Source: Sphingomonas sp. 1F27F7B | GTDB lineage: Bacteria > Pseudomonadota > Alphaproteobacteria > Sphingomonadales > Sphingomonadaceae | Length of the DNA: 64,000 bases | Direction of reading: 5' to 3' | Assembly: GCF_005503355.1 (NCBI RefSeq) | Contig: NZ_SCMK01000005.1 | Location: forward strand, 124,001 to 188,000 | Shown here: one piece after another, positions 17,712 to 25,900 of the stretch | How positions within the stretch are numbered: the first letter of the stretch is position 1 | Layout: each line of letters opens with the position of its first letter | Translations under genes and position numbers: made by a program | Notes under the pieces: generated by a model | The model's input: only the letters and a program-made list of their open reading frames with translations | Database searches by the model: none | What the model was told of the DNA's origin: nothing

Positions 17712-19196
17712 CTAGGGCGCCTTTTGCAGTTTCGCGATCATCTGCGTCGCATTGTCATTGGCCGGGTTGAGCGCGAGCGAGCGCCGATACTCCATAATCG
17801 CGCCCGCCTTGTCGCCGGTGGCGGCGATCGCCTCGGCCAGGCTGTCATGCGTGTTCCAGCTCTCCGGAAATTGCGCCGCGTTCCAGGCGAAGATGCCGCG
17901 CGCGGCCCGGGGCGACGCGCGGAGCAGGCGATAGCCCCAGGCGTTCATATAGTCCTCGGTCAGGTGAAGTTCGGGGAAGCGCGCCTTGGTCGCGGCGATC
18001 GTGGCGGATACGTCGCCATAGTTGCTCCGCTCCAGTTCCGCCTCCAGCGCCTTCAGGCCGTGCGGCGGGCCGAACAGGGCTGCGTGGATGGTGTCGGCGA
18101 GCGCCTGGCCCGTATTCTGCGCGCCGGCACTGTTGGCGAGGACGACCGCGCCGTAGCGCTGGGCCGGATAGAAGTCGCAATAGCTCGACTGGCCGAAGGT
18201 GCCGCCCGAATGGCGCAGATAGAGCTGGCTGTCGGCGGTCTTGGCGATCACCCAGTGGAAGCCGATCGCGCTCGTCTCGGGTGTGCCGAACAGCGGCCGG
18301 TGGGTGCGGGCGATGGCCGGATCGCGCGCGGCGAGCTGGGCGGCGACGTAGCGCGCCAGATCCACCGCCGAATAGCGCAGCCCGCCCGCGGCGCGGATCA
18401 GCGGCATATCGAGCGGCGGCGCCTCTGCGCCCTTGCTGCTATAGCCGGTGACGAGCAGGCCGGGCGGGACGGCGCCGCCGCCGGCGCGCATGCCGAGCGG
18501 CCTTTCGACCAGGCGGGCAAGCAGCGCGTCATAGGGCTCGCCATAGATGCGCTCGGCCAGCACGCCCTGGAGCTGCGAGGCGGTGTTGCTGTGGCGGGGC
18601 GTGCGCCCGGGCACGTCGAGCAGCGTGACCGTCTTGAGATCGGGAAGGAAATTCGCCGGGTCATAGCCCTTGAGCAGCTTCGACGCTTCGGCGACGACCT
18701 GGTCCTCCGGCACCTTGCCGAGGAAGCCGCTCCAGTCGGGCAGATTGTCTTGCAGCGCCGAGGTGGTGGTGACCAGGTCGGCAAGGCGGATCGGGCGGCC
18801 GTCGCGGACGAGATTGTCGTATCCCGGCGGCAGGTGCCGGCGGACATCGTCGTCGATCCGGGCGCGGCCTTCCTCGATCGCATGGGCGAGGAGCAGGCTG
18901 GTGAAGGTCTTGGAGATCGAGCCGATCTCGTGGACGGAATGTTCGGTGGCGGGGGCGTGGGTGGTGTGCGAGAACACGCCGGCATTGTAGAAGCGGGTAT
19001 TGCCGTCGCGAATGACGGCGACCGAGACGCCGGGTGCCTTGCCGCTCGCCACGAAATCGTCGACCAGCGCCTGGACCGGATCGGCGGCGGCGACCGCGCG
19101 CGCCAGGCCGGGGAGGAGCGCCGCGCCGGCCGTGGCGGGCATCAGCGCGAGGAGGCGGCGGCGGTCCAGGCGTAGGGCGGGGGCGTTCTGCTGCAT
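17712..19196 (-). CDS. Tat-exported beta-lactamase-family serine hydrolase with C-terminal repeat
   Basis: 494 residues. A Tat-type leader (RRRLLAL at 12-18 then a hydrophobic Ala/Leu run) is followed by a class C beta-lactamase/DD-peptidase fold. The nucleophile motif SISK is at 93-96 and the KTG-equivalent HSGG is in LRHSGGTFG. The usual Tyr-x-Asn is H202-S-N here. The last 60 residues (EAIAATGDKAGAIMEYRRSLALNPAND) look like one TPR unit. The start follows GGGAGATATC. It is likely a periplasmic esterase, peptidase or penicillin-recognising enzyme; the missing tyrosine argues against standard lactamase chemistry. A BlaI/CopY-type box precedes it. Confidence 0.86.
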   Translation of the reverse strand: MQQNAPALRLDRRRLLALMPATAGAALLPGLARAVAAADPVQALVDDFVASGKAPGVSVAVIRDGNTRFYNAGVFSHTTHAPATEHSVHEIGSISKTFTSLLLAHAIEEGRARIDDDVRRHLPPGYDNLVRDGRPIRLADLVTTTSALQDNLPDWSGFLGKVPEDQVVAEASKLLKGYDPANFLPDLKTVTLLDVPGRTPRHSNTASQLQGVLAERIYGEPYDALLARLVERPLGMRAGGGAVPPGLLVTGYSSKGAEAPPLDMPLIRAAGGLRYSAVDLARYVAAQLAARDPAIARTHRPLFGTPETSAIGFHWVIAKTADSQLYLRHSGGTFGQSSYCDFYPAQRYGAVVLANSAGAQNTGQALADTIHAALFGPPHGLKALEAELERSNYGDVSATIAATKARFPELHLTEDYMNAWGYRLLRASPRAARGIFAWNAAQFPESWNTHDSLAEAIAATGDKAGAIMEYRRSLALNPANDNATQMIAKLQKAP

Positions 19197-19218
19197 GATA
19201 TCTCCCTTTCGCGACCAG

Positions 19219-19246
19219 GCTACATTTGTAGCGATGCCTGCGTCAA
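19219..19246 (-). promoter_or_regulatory. BlaI/CopY-type operator overlapping a promoter
   Basis: GCTACA-TT-TGTAGC (19219-19232) is a perfect palindrome containing TACA-N2-TGTA, the core box of BlaI/MecI/CopY repressors. Read leftward, TTGACG (19246-19241) and TGTAGC (19224-19219) form a -35/-10 pair with a 16-base spacer, so the palindrome covers the presumed -10. It lies 22 bases before the serine hydrolase ATG. Confidence 0.55.
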
Positions 19247-19497
19247 GGGTGTGATGATGGGGTAAGACACTGAGCGCCGCCATGGCGAGGCGCCAGTCGA
19301 TCCGATGGCGCATGCCGCGTGAAGCGTCCAACCCATGGTGGCGAGCGCAGGGATGATCCCCCTGCCAGGGGCAATCAGCGGTCATCCTGGTTGATTGCGC
19401 CGACGGAAGGCCGAAGGTCCCGCTTCGGCCGCAATGCGCCGAAAACGATCATGGCCAGCTGATGGAGGGAGGGCGCGCGTTCCAGGGGTTCGCGCGC
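19247..19497. other. Intergenic stretch without a recognised gene
   Basis: Lies between the serine hydrolase promoter and the 3' end of the helicase gene. I see no ribosome-site-supported reading frame and no strong hairpin. Confidence 0.5.
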
Positions 19498-21837
19498 TCA
19501 CCCCGTCGTAACGAAACTATCCATGACCCGCTTCCGCCCGGCCTGCTCGAAGTCGATCTCGAGCTTGTTCCCTTCGATCTCGGCGATCACCCCATAGCCG
19601 AACTTCTGGTGGAACACGCGCATCCCCAGCGAGAGGTCGTCGCGGGGCTTGGCGCCGAAGCTCACCGCGGATGCGCGGCTCTCCACCACTCGGGCGGGCT
19701 CGCGATTGAACGTCCGTGAAGTGAACCCGCCACCCGGGTTCTTCAGGTCCACGCTTCCCGAGACTCCCGCCGCGCGCTGCCAGCCCGGGCCCCTCCCGGT
19801 GCCGCGGGATACGTCCGCGAAGGGATCGGCGCGCTCGCTCCAGTTCGCCTGCCATAGCGAAGCGCCGCCGGTCATCGTGCTCTCGCTCTCGACATGCGCC
19901 TCGGGCAGCTCGGCGACGAAGCGGCTCGGCATGCTGGAGTTCCACTGGCCGTAGATGCGGCGATTGGCGGCGTGCAGGATCGTCGCCTGGCGCCGCGCGC
20001 GGGTGATCGCGACATAGGCGAGGCGGCGCTCCTCCTCCAGCGAGGCCAGCCCGCCCTCGTCCAGCGCGCGCTGCGAGGGGAAGATGCCTTCCTCCCAGCC
20101 CGCCAGGAACACCGTGTCGAACTCCAGCCCCTTGGCGGCGTGGATCGTCATGATCGTCACCTTGGGCTCGTCCCGCTGCCCCTCATTGTCCATGACGAGG
20201 CTGACATGCTCGAGAAAGGCGCCGAGCGTCTCATATTCCTCCATCGCGCGGACGAGCTCGTTCAGGTTCTCGAGCCGCCCGGCGGCCTCGGCGGTGCGGT
20301 CGGCCTGCCACATCGCGGTATAGCCGCTCTCGTCGAGGATGATGCGGGCGAGGTCCGGATGCTGGAGGTCGTTGCCCATGCTGCGCCAGCGCGCCATGTC
20401 GCCGACCAGATTGCCCAGCGCGCGGCGGGCCTGGGGCGTCAGCTCGTCGGTGTCGAGGATGCGCGCGGCGGCGGTAGTGAGCGGAATGCCCTCGGCCCGG
20501 GCATATTGGTGGACTTTCGCCAGCGCCTTGTCGCCCAGGCCGCGCTTGGGGACGTTGACGATGCGCTCGAAGGCGAGGTCGTCCGCCGGCTGGGCGACGA
20601 CGCGGAGATAGGCGAGCGCGTCGCGGATCTCCTGGCGCTCGTAGAAGCGGAAGCCGCCGATGATGCGATAGGGCAGGCCGATCGCGATGAACCGGTCCTC
20701 GAACTCGCGCGTCTGGTGCTGGGCGCGGACGAGGATCGCCGTGTCGTCCAGGCTCTTGCCCCCGTCTTCCCTGTTCCAGGCGCGCTGCAGCCCCTCGATC
20801 TCCTCGCCGACGCGGCGCGCTTCCTCGGGCCCGTCCCACACGCCGAGCACCTTGACCTTCTCGCCGTCATTCTTGTCGGTCCACAAGGTCTTGCCGAGCC
20901 GGCCGCTATTGTTGGCGATCACGCCCGAGGCGGCGGCGAGGATGTGCGGAGTCGAGCGGTAATTCTGCTCGAGCTTGATCACCCGGGCGCCGGGGAAATC
21001 CTTTTCGAACTTCAGGATGTTCTCCACCAGCGCGCCGCGCCAGGAATAGATCGACTGGTCGTCGTCGCCGACGCAGCAGATGTTCTTGCGCTCCTGGGCG
21101 AGCAGCCGCAGCCAGAGATACTGGACGGCGTTGGTGTCCTGATATTCGTCGACCAGGATGTAGCGGAAGCGCTGCTGATAGCTCTCCAGCACGTCGCGGT
21201 GCGTCTTGAGGATCACCAGCATGTGCAGCAGCAGGTCGCCGAAGTCGCAGGCGTTCAGTGCCTTCAGCCGCTCCTGATAGAGATGATAAAGCGCGGCGCC
21301 GCGGCCGTTCGCATAGCGCTCGGACTCGCCGGCCCCGATCTCGGCGGGCGTGAGGCCCTTGTTCTTCCATTCGTCGATCAGCCCGGCGAGTTGGCGCGCG
21401 GGCCAGCGCTTCTCGTCGAGGTCCGCCGCGAGGATCAGCTGTTTGATCAGGCGGAGCTGGTCGTCCGTGTCGAGGATGGTGAAGTTGCTCTGGAGCCCGA
21501 CCAGCTCGGCATGACGGCGCAGCATCTTGGCGCCGATCGCGTGGAAGGTGCCGAGCCAGGGCATGCCCTCCACCGCGGCGCCGACCAGGCGGCCGACGCG
21601 CTCCTTCATCTCGCGTGCCGCCTTGTTGGTGAAGGTGACCGCCAGGATCTCGCTGGGATAGGCGCGGCGGGTCCAGAGCAGATGCGCCAGGCGGGCAGTG
21701 AGCGCCGCGGTCTTGCCCGTGCCCGCGCCGGCCAGGACCAGCACCGGCCCCTCGGCCGTCAGCACCGCTTCGCGCTGGGGCGGGTTCAGGCCCTGGAGAT
21801 AGGGGGCGTTGGCATCGGTCTCGACGGGCAGGGTCAT
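19498..21837 (-). CDS. uvrD: UvrD/PcrA-type ATP-dependent DNA helicase
   Basis: A superfamily 1A 3'-5' helicase of 779 residues for nucleotide-excision and mismatch repair and replication restart. Motifs in order: Q-motif LNPPQREAV (17-25), Walker A AGAGTGKT (36-43), TFTNKAAREMKER, motif II VDEYQDTN, DDDQSIYSWRGA, motif IV QNYRSTPHIL, TIHAAKGLEFDTV and VAITRAR. The C-terminal tail holds a Gly/Arg-rich linker and a Tudor-like end (LGMRVFHQKFGYGVIAEIEGN) as in PcrA/UvrD. Start ATG 21837 (MTLPVETD); an SOS box lies directly upstream. Confidence 0.95.
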   Translation of the reverse strand: MTLPVETDANAPYLQGLNPPQREAVLTAEGPVLVLAGAGTGKTAALTARLAHLLWTRRAYPSEILAVTFTNKAAREMKERVGRLVGAAVEGMPWLGTFHAIGAKMLRRHAELVGLQSNFTILDTDDQLRLIKQLILAADLDEKRWPARQLAGLIDEWKNKGLTPAEIGAGESERYANGRGAALYHLYQERLKALNACDFGDLLLHMLVILKTHRDVLESYQQRFRYILVDEYQDTNAVQYLWLRLLAQERKNICCVGDDDQSIYSWRGALVENILKFEKDFPGARVIKLEQNYRSTPHILAAASGVIANNSGRLGKTLWTDKNDGEKVKVLGVWDGPEEARRVGEEIEGLQRAWNREDGGKSLDDTAILVRAQHQTREFEDRFIAIGLPYRIIGGFRFYERQEIRDALAYLRVVAQPADDLAFERIVNVPKRGLGDKALAKVHQYARAEGIPLTTAAARILDTDELTPQARRALGNLVGDMARWRSMGNDLQHPDLARIILDESGYTAMWQADRTAEAAGRLENLNELVRAMEEYETLGAFLEHVSLVMDNEGQRDEPKVTIMTIHAAKGLEFDTVFLAGWEEGIFPSQRALDEGGLASLEEERRLAYVAITRARRQATILHAANRRIYGQWNSSMPSRFVAELPEAHVESESTMTGGASLWQANWSERADPFADVSRGTGRGPGWQRAAGVSGSVDLKNPGGGFTSRTFNREPARVVESRASAVSFGAKPRDDLSLGMRVFHQKFGYGVIAEIEGNKLEIDFEQAGRKRVMDSFVTTG

Positions 21838-21841
21838 CCGC

Positions 21842-21856
21842 GAACAGGTAGGGAAC
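21842..21856 (-). promoter_or_regulatory. Alphaproteobacterial LexA (SOS) box
   Basis: On the minus strand GTTC-CCTACCT-GTTC, an exact GTTC-N7-GTTC direct repeat, the LexA site of alphaproteobacteria. It ends four bases before the helicase ATG. Confidence 0.55.
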
Positions 21857-21936
21857 GCGGGCGGGCGAGGCAATGGCGGATTGCCAGCACCGCGCGATCC
21901 TGTGATCGTCGGGCCCGCACGATCGAGGAGACGGGG

Positions 21937-22113
21937 ATGGACAGGGCGATGATCGAGGAGCGGCTCGAACAGTTCAGGCTCCAGCATGCGGCGGGCGAAG
22001 AGCGGCTGAAGGCGCTGGATGCGCAGATCGCCGAGGTCAAGCGGACCCAGCTGCGGATACTCGGGGCGATCGGGGTACTGGAGGAGATGTTGCAGGAGCA
22101 GGCCCAGGGCTGA
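21937..22113 (+). CDS. 58-residue coiled-coil protein
   Basis: ATG 21937 follows GAGGAGACGGGG. The 58 residues (MDRAMIEERLEQFRLQHAAG...GVLEEMLQEQAQG) are almost entirely heptad-like charged helix with regularly spaced Leu/Ile, predicting a short coiled coil. It is divergent from the helicase gene with 99 bases between starts, so it may share the SOS-controlled region. No known family recognised; the good ribosome site and helix pattern support a real gene. Confidence 0.65.
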   Translation: MDRAMIEERLEQFRLQHAAGEERLKALDAQIAEVKRTQLRILGAIGVLEEMLQEQAQG

Positions 22114-22129
22114 GGCCGGACACATTATA

Positions 22130-22154
22130 TGCTGGTATTGGAAACATATCAGCA
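22130..22154. promoter_or_regulatory. Inverted repeat upstream of the outer-membrane protein gene
   Basis: TGCTGGTAT-TGGAAAC-ATATCAGCA forms a 9-base inverted repeat with one G-T wobble, in an AT-rich stretch 58 bases before ATG 22212 and 16 bases after the coiled-coil stop. It could be an operator or a short hairpin. Confidence 0.35.
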
Positions 22155-22211
22155 ATAATATCCCTCCTGCGCTGTGGATTCGGTGGCGCGTGCCTGTCTG
22201 GGGGACTCGGC

Positions 22212-22709
22212 ATGGGGGGTATCGTTCGAACCGGTATGGTCGGATTGGCGGCGGGGATGATGCTCGCCGCCGGTCCGGCGGGCGCGCAGGCGGTCGCGGC
22301 GGCGCAGACCGCCTATCTGGTGCTGCAGCCGGAAATTCGCGTGAAGACCGAGGAGCGGGCATCGGGCCTGTGGCTCCGCACCTCCGCGACGGTACGGGGC
22401 AGCAACGAGAGCTGGCGGGCCGACGAGACGCGCTCCTCCTATGGCTTCTCGCTTCAGAAGGAAGTGATCGGGCACACCTGGTTCGGCCTGAGCGCCTATG
22501 CGCAGGCGCCGCGTTTCGATGCCGATCGCGGCGTGGTGCGCGACGCGCGGCACTATGCCGGCGCGCGGCTGAGCTTCGAGGCGTCGGATCATGTCGAGAT
22601 GGGCTTCGCCTGGCTGCGGCGGGTGCGCGGGCGCGGGTTCACAAGCCTGCCCGGCGGCAATCGGGGCATCAAGCCGGGCCCCAAGGCCTATATGCAATTC
22701 CGTTTCTAA
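22212..22709 (+). CDS. Small outer-membrane beta-barrel-like protein
   Basis: 165 residues: a signal peptide (about 1-26, ending in an AGAQA-type site), then alternating polar/hydrophobic strands (LWLRTSATVRG, YGFSLQKEVIG, TWFGLSAYAQA, VEMGFAWLRRV) and a terminal aromatic YMQFRF, the usual C-terminal signal of outer-membrane barrels. The length suits an eight-strand barrel or a periplasmic beta protein. A GGXNRGIK-like glycine turn lies near residue 150. Function unknown. It precedes the phosphate transporter by 84 bases, but a PHO box separates them. Confidence 0.68.
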   Translation: MGGIVRTGMVGLAAGMMLAAGPAGAQAVAAAQTAYLVLQPEIRVKTEERASGLWLRTSATVRGSNESWRADETRSSYGFSLQKEVIGHTWFGLSAYAQAPRFDADRGVVRDARHYAGARLSFEASDHVEMGFAWLRRVRGRGFTSLPGGNRGIKPGPKAYMQFRF

Positions 22710-22738
22710 AGCGGTTCGTTTCAGCGCGATCCTTCGCT

Positions 22739-22767
22739 ATGTCATGCGTTTGTCATATGGCTGTCAC
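22739..22767 (+). promoter_or_regulatory. PHO box (three direct repeats) upstream of pit
   Basis: ATGTCAT-GCGT-TTGTCAT-ATGG-CTGTCAC: three 7-base repeats with 4-base spacers and an exact 11-base period, matching the PhoB consensus CTGTCAT-N4-CTGTCAT. It ends 26 bases before ATG 22794. Confidence 0.7.
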
Positions 22768-22793
22768 ACCCTCCGGCCAGAGGCGCGCACATC

Positions 22794-24437
22794 ATGGCAT
22801 CACTCGCTCTGGACCAAGCCCCGCCGGTCGACCAACCGCAGCCGGGGCCCCGATTCGACTATAAGACCCATCCTCTCGCCAAGCTGCTCTTCGCGGCGAT
22901 CCTGGTGGGCGGACTGGCCTTTGCCGGCTGGAGCGTGCTGAGCGACACGCGCGGCGTGGGGGAGGAACTGGCCACCGGCGTGTTCCTCTTCCTTGCGCTG
23001 GCGCTGTTGATCGCACTCGGCTTCGAGTTCGTGAACGGCTTCCACGATACCGCCAATGCGGTGGCGACGGTGATCTACACCAATTCGATGCCTGCCCATT
23101 TCGCGGTGGTCTGGTCGGGATTCTGGAACTTCCTGGGCGTGATGTTCTCGAGCGGCGCCGTCGCCTATTCGATCATCACGCTGCTGCCGGTGGAGCTGAT
23201 CCTCAACGTCGGCTCGGCGGGCGGATTCGCGATGATCTTCGCCCTGCTGCTCGCGGCGGTGCTGTGGAATCTCGGTACCTGGTATGTCGGCCTGCCCAAT
23301 TCGTCGTCGCACACGCTGATCGGCTCGGTGCTCGGCGTCGGCCTGGCCAACCAGCTGATCAACGCGGGTTCGCGCGGCGGCACCGCCGGCGTGGACTGGA
23401 GCCAGGCGACCAAGATCCTCACCGGCCTGTGGATGGCGCCGCTGATCGGCTTCTTCGCCGCGCTGCTGCTGCTGCTCGTGATGCGCGCGCTGCTGCGCAA
23501 TCCGAAGCTCTACACCTCGCCGATGCCGCACACGGCGCCGCCGCTCGGCATCCGCAGCGCGCTGATCTTCACTTGCACCGCGGTTTCGTTCAGCCATGGC
23601 TCGAACGACGGCCAGAAGGGCATGGGCCTGATCATGCTGATCCTGATCGGCTGCGCCCCTACCGCCTACGCCCTCAACCGCACACAGTCGGCAAGCGCCA
23701 CGCCAGCCTATGTCCAGACCGCCAATGTCGCCGCGGCCATGTTCGACGCGCGCAGCGGCGGACTGCCCGACATGACCCCCGTCCAGGCGCGCCAGGTCCT
23801 CACCTCCGCGCTCCAGCAGCGCAAGGCCGAAAGCCCGCAGGTGTTCGCCGCGCTGGGCGATCTGTCCAAGGACCTTACCGCTCGCGTTCAGGGCTATGGC
23901 TCGCTGAGCAAGGTGCCGGCGGAAGCCACCGGCAATCTCCGCAACGACATGTACCTGGTGCTCGACACCAGCCGGCTCGCGACCAAGAAGCCCGATGGCT
24001 ACCAGCCCGCCGAGCTGACTGCGATCAAGGCGTACCAGGACAATCTGGAGAAGGGCACTCGTTTCATTCCGCTCTGGGTGAAGATCGTGGTGGCGCTGGC
24101 GCTCGGCCTGGGGACGATGATCGGCTGGAAGCGGATCGTCGTCACCGTCGGCGAGAAGATCGGCAAGCAGCACATGACCTATGCCATGGGCGCATCGGCC
24201 GAGCTGGTTGCGGCGGGCACCATCCTGGCCGCCGATCGCTTCGGCCTGCCGGTGTCGACCACGCACATCCTCTCCTCGGGCGTCGCCGGTGCCTCGGTGG
24301 CGAGCGGCGCGGGGCTGCAGGCGCGCACGGTGCGCAACCTGGCACTGGCGTGGCTGCTCACCCTGCCGGCGGCGATGCTGCTCTCGGGCGGGCTCTACTG
24401 GCTGATGCTCGCCGCGGTGAAGGCGCTGGGGCTGTAG
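22794..24437 (+). CDS. pit: Inorganic phosphate transporter, Pit family
   Basis: An inner-membrane metal-phosphate:H+ symporter of 547 residues. Each inverted half has the PHO4-family signature: GFEFVNGFHDTANAVATVIYT near residue 80 and SFSHGSNDGQKGMGLIMLI near 265. A large soluble insert (about residues 300-425, helical and Gln/Ala-rich) separates the halves, after which the second bundle resumes (LVAAGTILAADRFGLPVSTTHILSSG). It lies behind a PHO box, so transcription should respond to PhoB. A REP-like palindrome follows its stop. Confidence 0.95.
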   Translation: MASLALDQAPPVDQPQPGPRFDYKTHPLAKLLFAAILVGGLAFAGWSVLSDTRGVGEELATGVFLFLALALLIALGFEFVNGFHDTANAVATVIYTNSMPAHFAVVWSGFWNFLGVMFSSGAVAYSIITLLPVELILNVGSAGGFAMIFALLLAAVLWNLGTWYVGLPNSSSHTLIGSVLGVGLANQLINAGSRGGTAGVDWSQATKILTGLWMAPLIGFFAALLLLLVMRALLRNPKLYTSPMPHTAPPLGIRSALIFTCTAVSFSHGSNDGQKGMGLIMLILIGCAPTAYALNRTQSASATPAYVQTANVAAAMFDARSGGLPDMTPVQARQVLTSALQQRKAESPQVFAALGDLSKDLTARVQGYGSLSKVPAEATGNLRNDMYLVLDTSRLATKKPDGYQPAELTAIKAYQDNLEKGTRFIPLWVKIVVALALGLGTMIGWKRIVVTVGEKIGKQHMTYAMGASAELVAAGTILAADRFGLPVSTTHILSSGVAGASVASGAGLQARTVRNLALAWLLTLPAAMLLSGGLYWLMLAAVKALGL

Positions 24438-24457
24438 GGTCAGCCCCTGGCATATGA

Positions 24458-24486
24458 CCGTCGTCGCGCGAAGGCGGGGATGACGG
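24458..24486. repeat. REP-like palindrome between convergent genes
   Basis: CCGTCGTCGCGCGAAGGCGG followed by GGATGACGG, an imperfect hairpin of the same GTCATCCCCGC family, sits in the 61-base gap between pit and the convergent NHL gene, where a bidirectional terminator would be expected. Confidence 0.55.
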
Positions 24487-24498
24487 ATCAGGGGATCC

Positions 24499-25458
24499 TT
24501 ATTTCCGCATGAACTTCTGCACGCGCTGGCCGGCGATATCGACCACGTAGAGATTGCCGGCGCGGTCCGCGGCGATGTCGTGGGCGATCCAGAACTGGCC
24601 GTCCTGGTTGCCGATCCGGCCGAAATGCGCGATCTCGCGGCCGTCGAGATCAGCGATGGTCACGCCGTCGTGATCGGGCACCTTGTCCGGGTTCGCTCCA
24701 CCGTCGAGGATCGCGATGCGATTGCCCGGCAACAGCGCCAGCCCGAAGGGACGGCCGATCGCGGGCGATTTCCATTCGGTGAGATAGCGGCCCTTCGCGT
24801 CGAACAGCTGGACGCGGTCGTTCGCCCGGTCGGCGACATAGACGCGGCGGCCGGCATCGACCGCGAGCGCATGGGGGATGGCGAACTGGCCCGGGCCGGC
24901 GCCGCGCGTGCCCCATTGGAAGAGCAGCTTCCCGTCGGCGGCGAACTTCATCACGCGCGAATTGCCATAGCCGTCGGCCACGTAGAAGCTGCCGCCGGGC
25001 AAGGGCGCAACGTCGGTGGGGCGGTCGAAATGGGCGGCATCGGCACCGGCGACGCCATGTTCGCCGAAGGTACGGAGCAACTCGCCCCCGCGGGTGAACT
25101 CGAATACCTGGTTCGAGCCGGTATCGGTGATCCAGACATGATCGTCAGGGCCGATGCTGATGCCGTGCGGAACGACGAACAGACCCTTCCCCCATTCGCG
25201 CAACAGCTTGCCGGTGCCGGCGTCGAAGACTTCGACCACGGGCTCCTGCACAAGGGCGAGTGCCTTGGCATCGGTGCCGCGGTTGCCGCGGTGGAGAACG
25301 AACACCTCGTCCCTGCTGTTCACCGCCACGCCCGAACAGGGGCCGAGGACGCGGCCTTCGGGCAGGATCGGCCAGCCATGGACGACGGCGTAGCGCGGCG
25401 CCGGCGCGGTGGAGGCGAGGAGCAGCGGGGCGAGGATCGCCAGCCCGGTGATGCGCAT
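24499..25458 (-). CDS. Exported NHL-repeat beta-propeller protein
   Basis: 319 residues with a signal peptide (about 1-20) and six NHL-type blades, recognisable by repeated G(I/V)AV..., VWITDTGSNQVFEF, FYVADGYGNSRVMKF, VYVADRANDRVQLF and LYVVDIAGQRVQKF motifs. The arrangement resembles the peptidyl-alpha-hydroxyglycine alpha-amidating lyase propeller, but NHL proteins have very diverse roles, and I cannot assign catalysis. Start ATG 25458. Probably periplasmic. Confidence 0.85.
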   Translation of the reverse strand: MRITGLAILAPLLLASTAPAPRYAVVHGWPILPEGRVLGPCSGVAVNSRDEVFVLHRGNRGTDAKALALVQEPVVEVFDAGTGKLLREWGKGLFVVPHGISIGPDDHVWITDTGSNQVFEFTRGGELLRTFGEHGVAGADAAHFDRPTDVAPLPGGSFYVADGYGNSRVMKFAADGKLLFQWGTRGAGPGQFAIPHALAVDAGRRVYVADRANDRVQLFDAKGRYLTEWKSPAIGRPFGLALLPGNRIAILDGGANPDKVPDHDGVTIADLDGREIAHFGRIGNQDGQFWIAHDIAADRAGNLYVVDIAGQRVQKFMRK

Positions 25459-25498
25459 TCAATTCCTCCCGCCCTTGGGTATGGACCCTAGCCCCATC

Positions 25499-25524
25499 CG
25501 TCATCCTGGCGAAAGCGGGGATCC
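25499..25524. repeat. REP-like half palindrome
   Basis: CGTCATCCTGGCGAAAGCGG plus GGATCC, a short relative of the dispersed palindrome, in the gap between the NHL gene start and the 61-residue gene end. Confidence 0.5.
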
Positions 25525-25589
25525 GGAACGGCGGCGCCAGGTGGGACGGTGCCATGACAAAATGAGGATGCGCGGGAGGAGGGCGCGGA

Positions 25590-25775
25590 TCAGAGCCGCC
25601 TCGCCCCCAGTTCGAGCAGGTGAGCCGCCAGCTCGATGCTGAACTTGAAGCCCTGGCCATCGGCGCGCAGATCGGCCTTGAAATGGTCGATGGGGTTCCA
25701 GAAGGCCACGACGAACCCGGCGAGCACTGCGAACAGCACGGCATATGCCAGCCGTCTGCCTGCCGATTCGCGCAT
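25590..25775 (-). CDS. 61-residue single-pass membrane protein
   Basis: ATG 25775 follows AGGGAGAACGGCG. One transmembrane helix (AYAVLFAVLAGFVVAFW, about residues 10-26) is followed by a charged tail (PIDHFKADLRADGQGFKFSIELAAHLLELG). It is divergent from the MFS gene starting at 25901. No family recognised; the ribosome site and clean topology support it. Confidence 0.65.
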   Translation of the reverse strand: MRESAGRRLAYAVLFAVLAGFVVAFWNPIDHFKADLRADGQGFKFSIELAAHLLELGARRL

Positions 25776-25900
25776 CGCCGTTCTCCCTGATGCCGGTGAC
25801 CCGATGGCGGCACCGGTACGCGGGCGAAACTGTCCTGCCGATGAACGGGCTTCCCCTTTGCGGCGGTTCGATCCAAGGAAGAGGCCAAAGGGGAGAGGGC

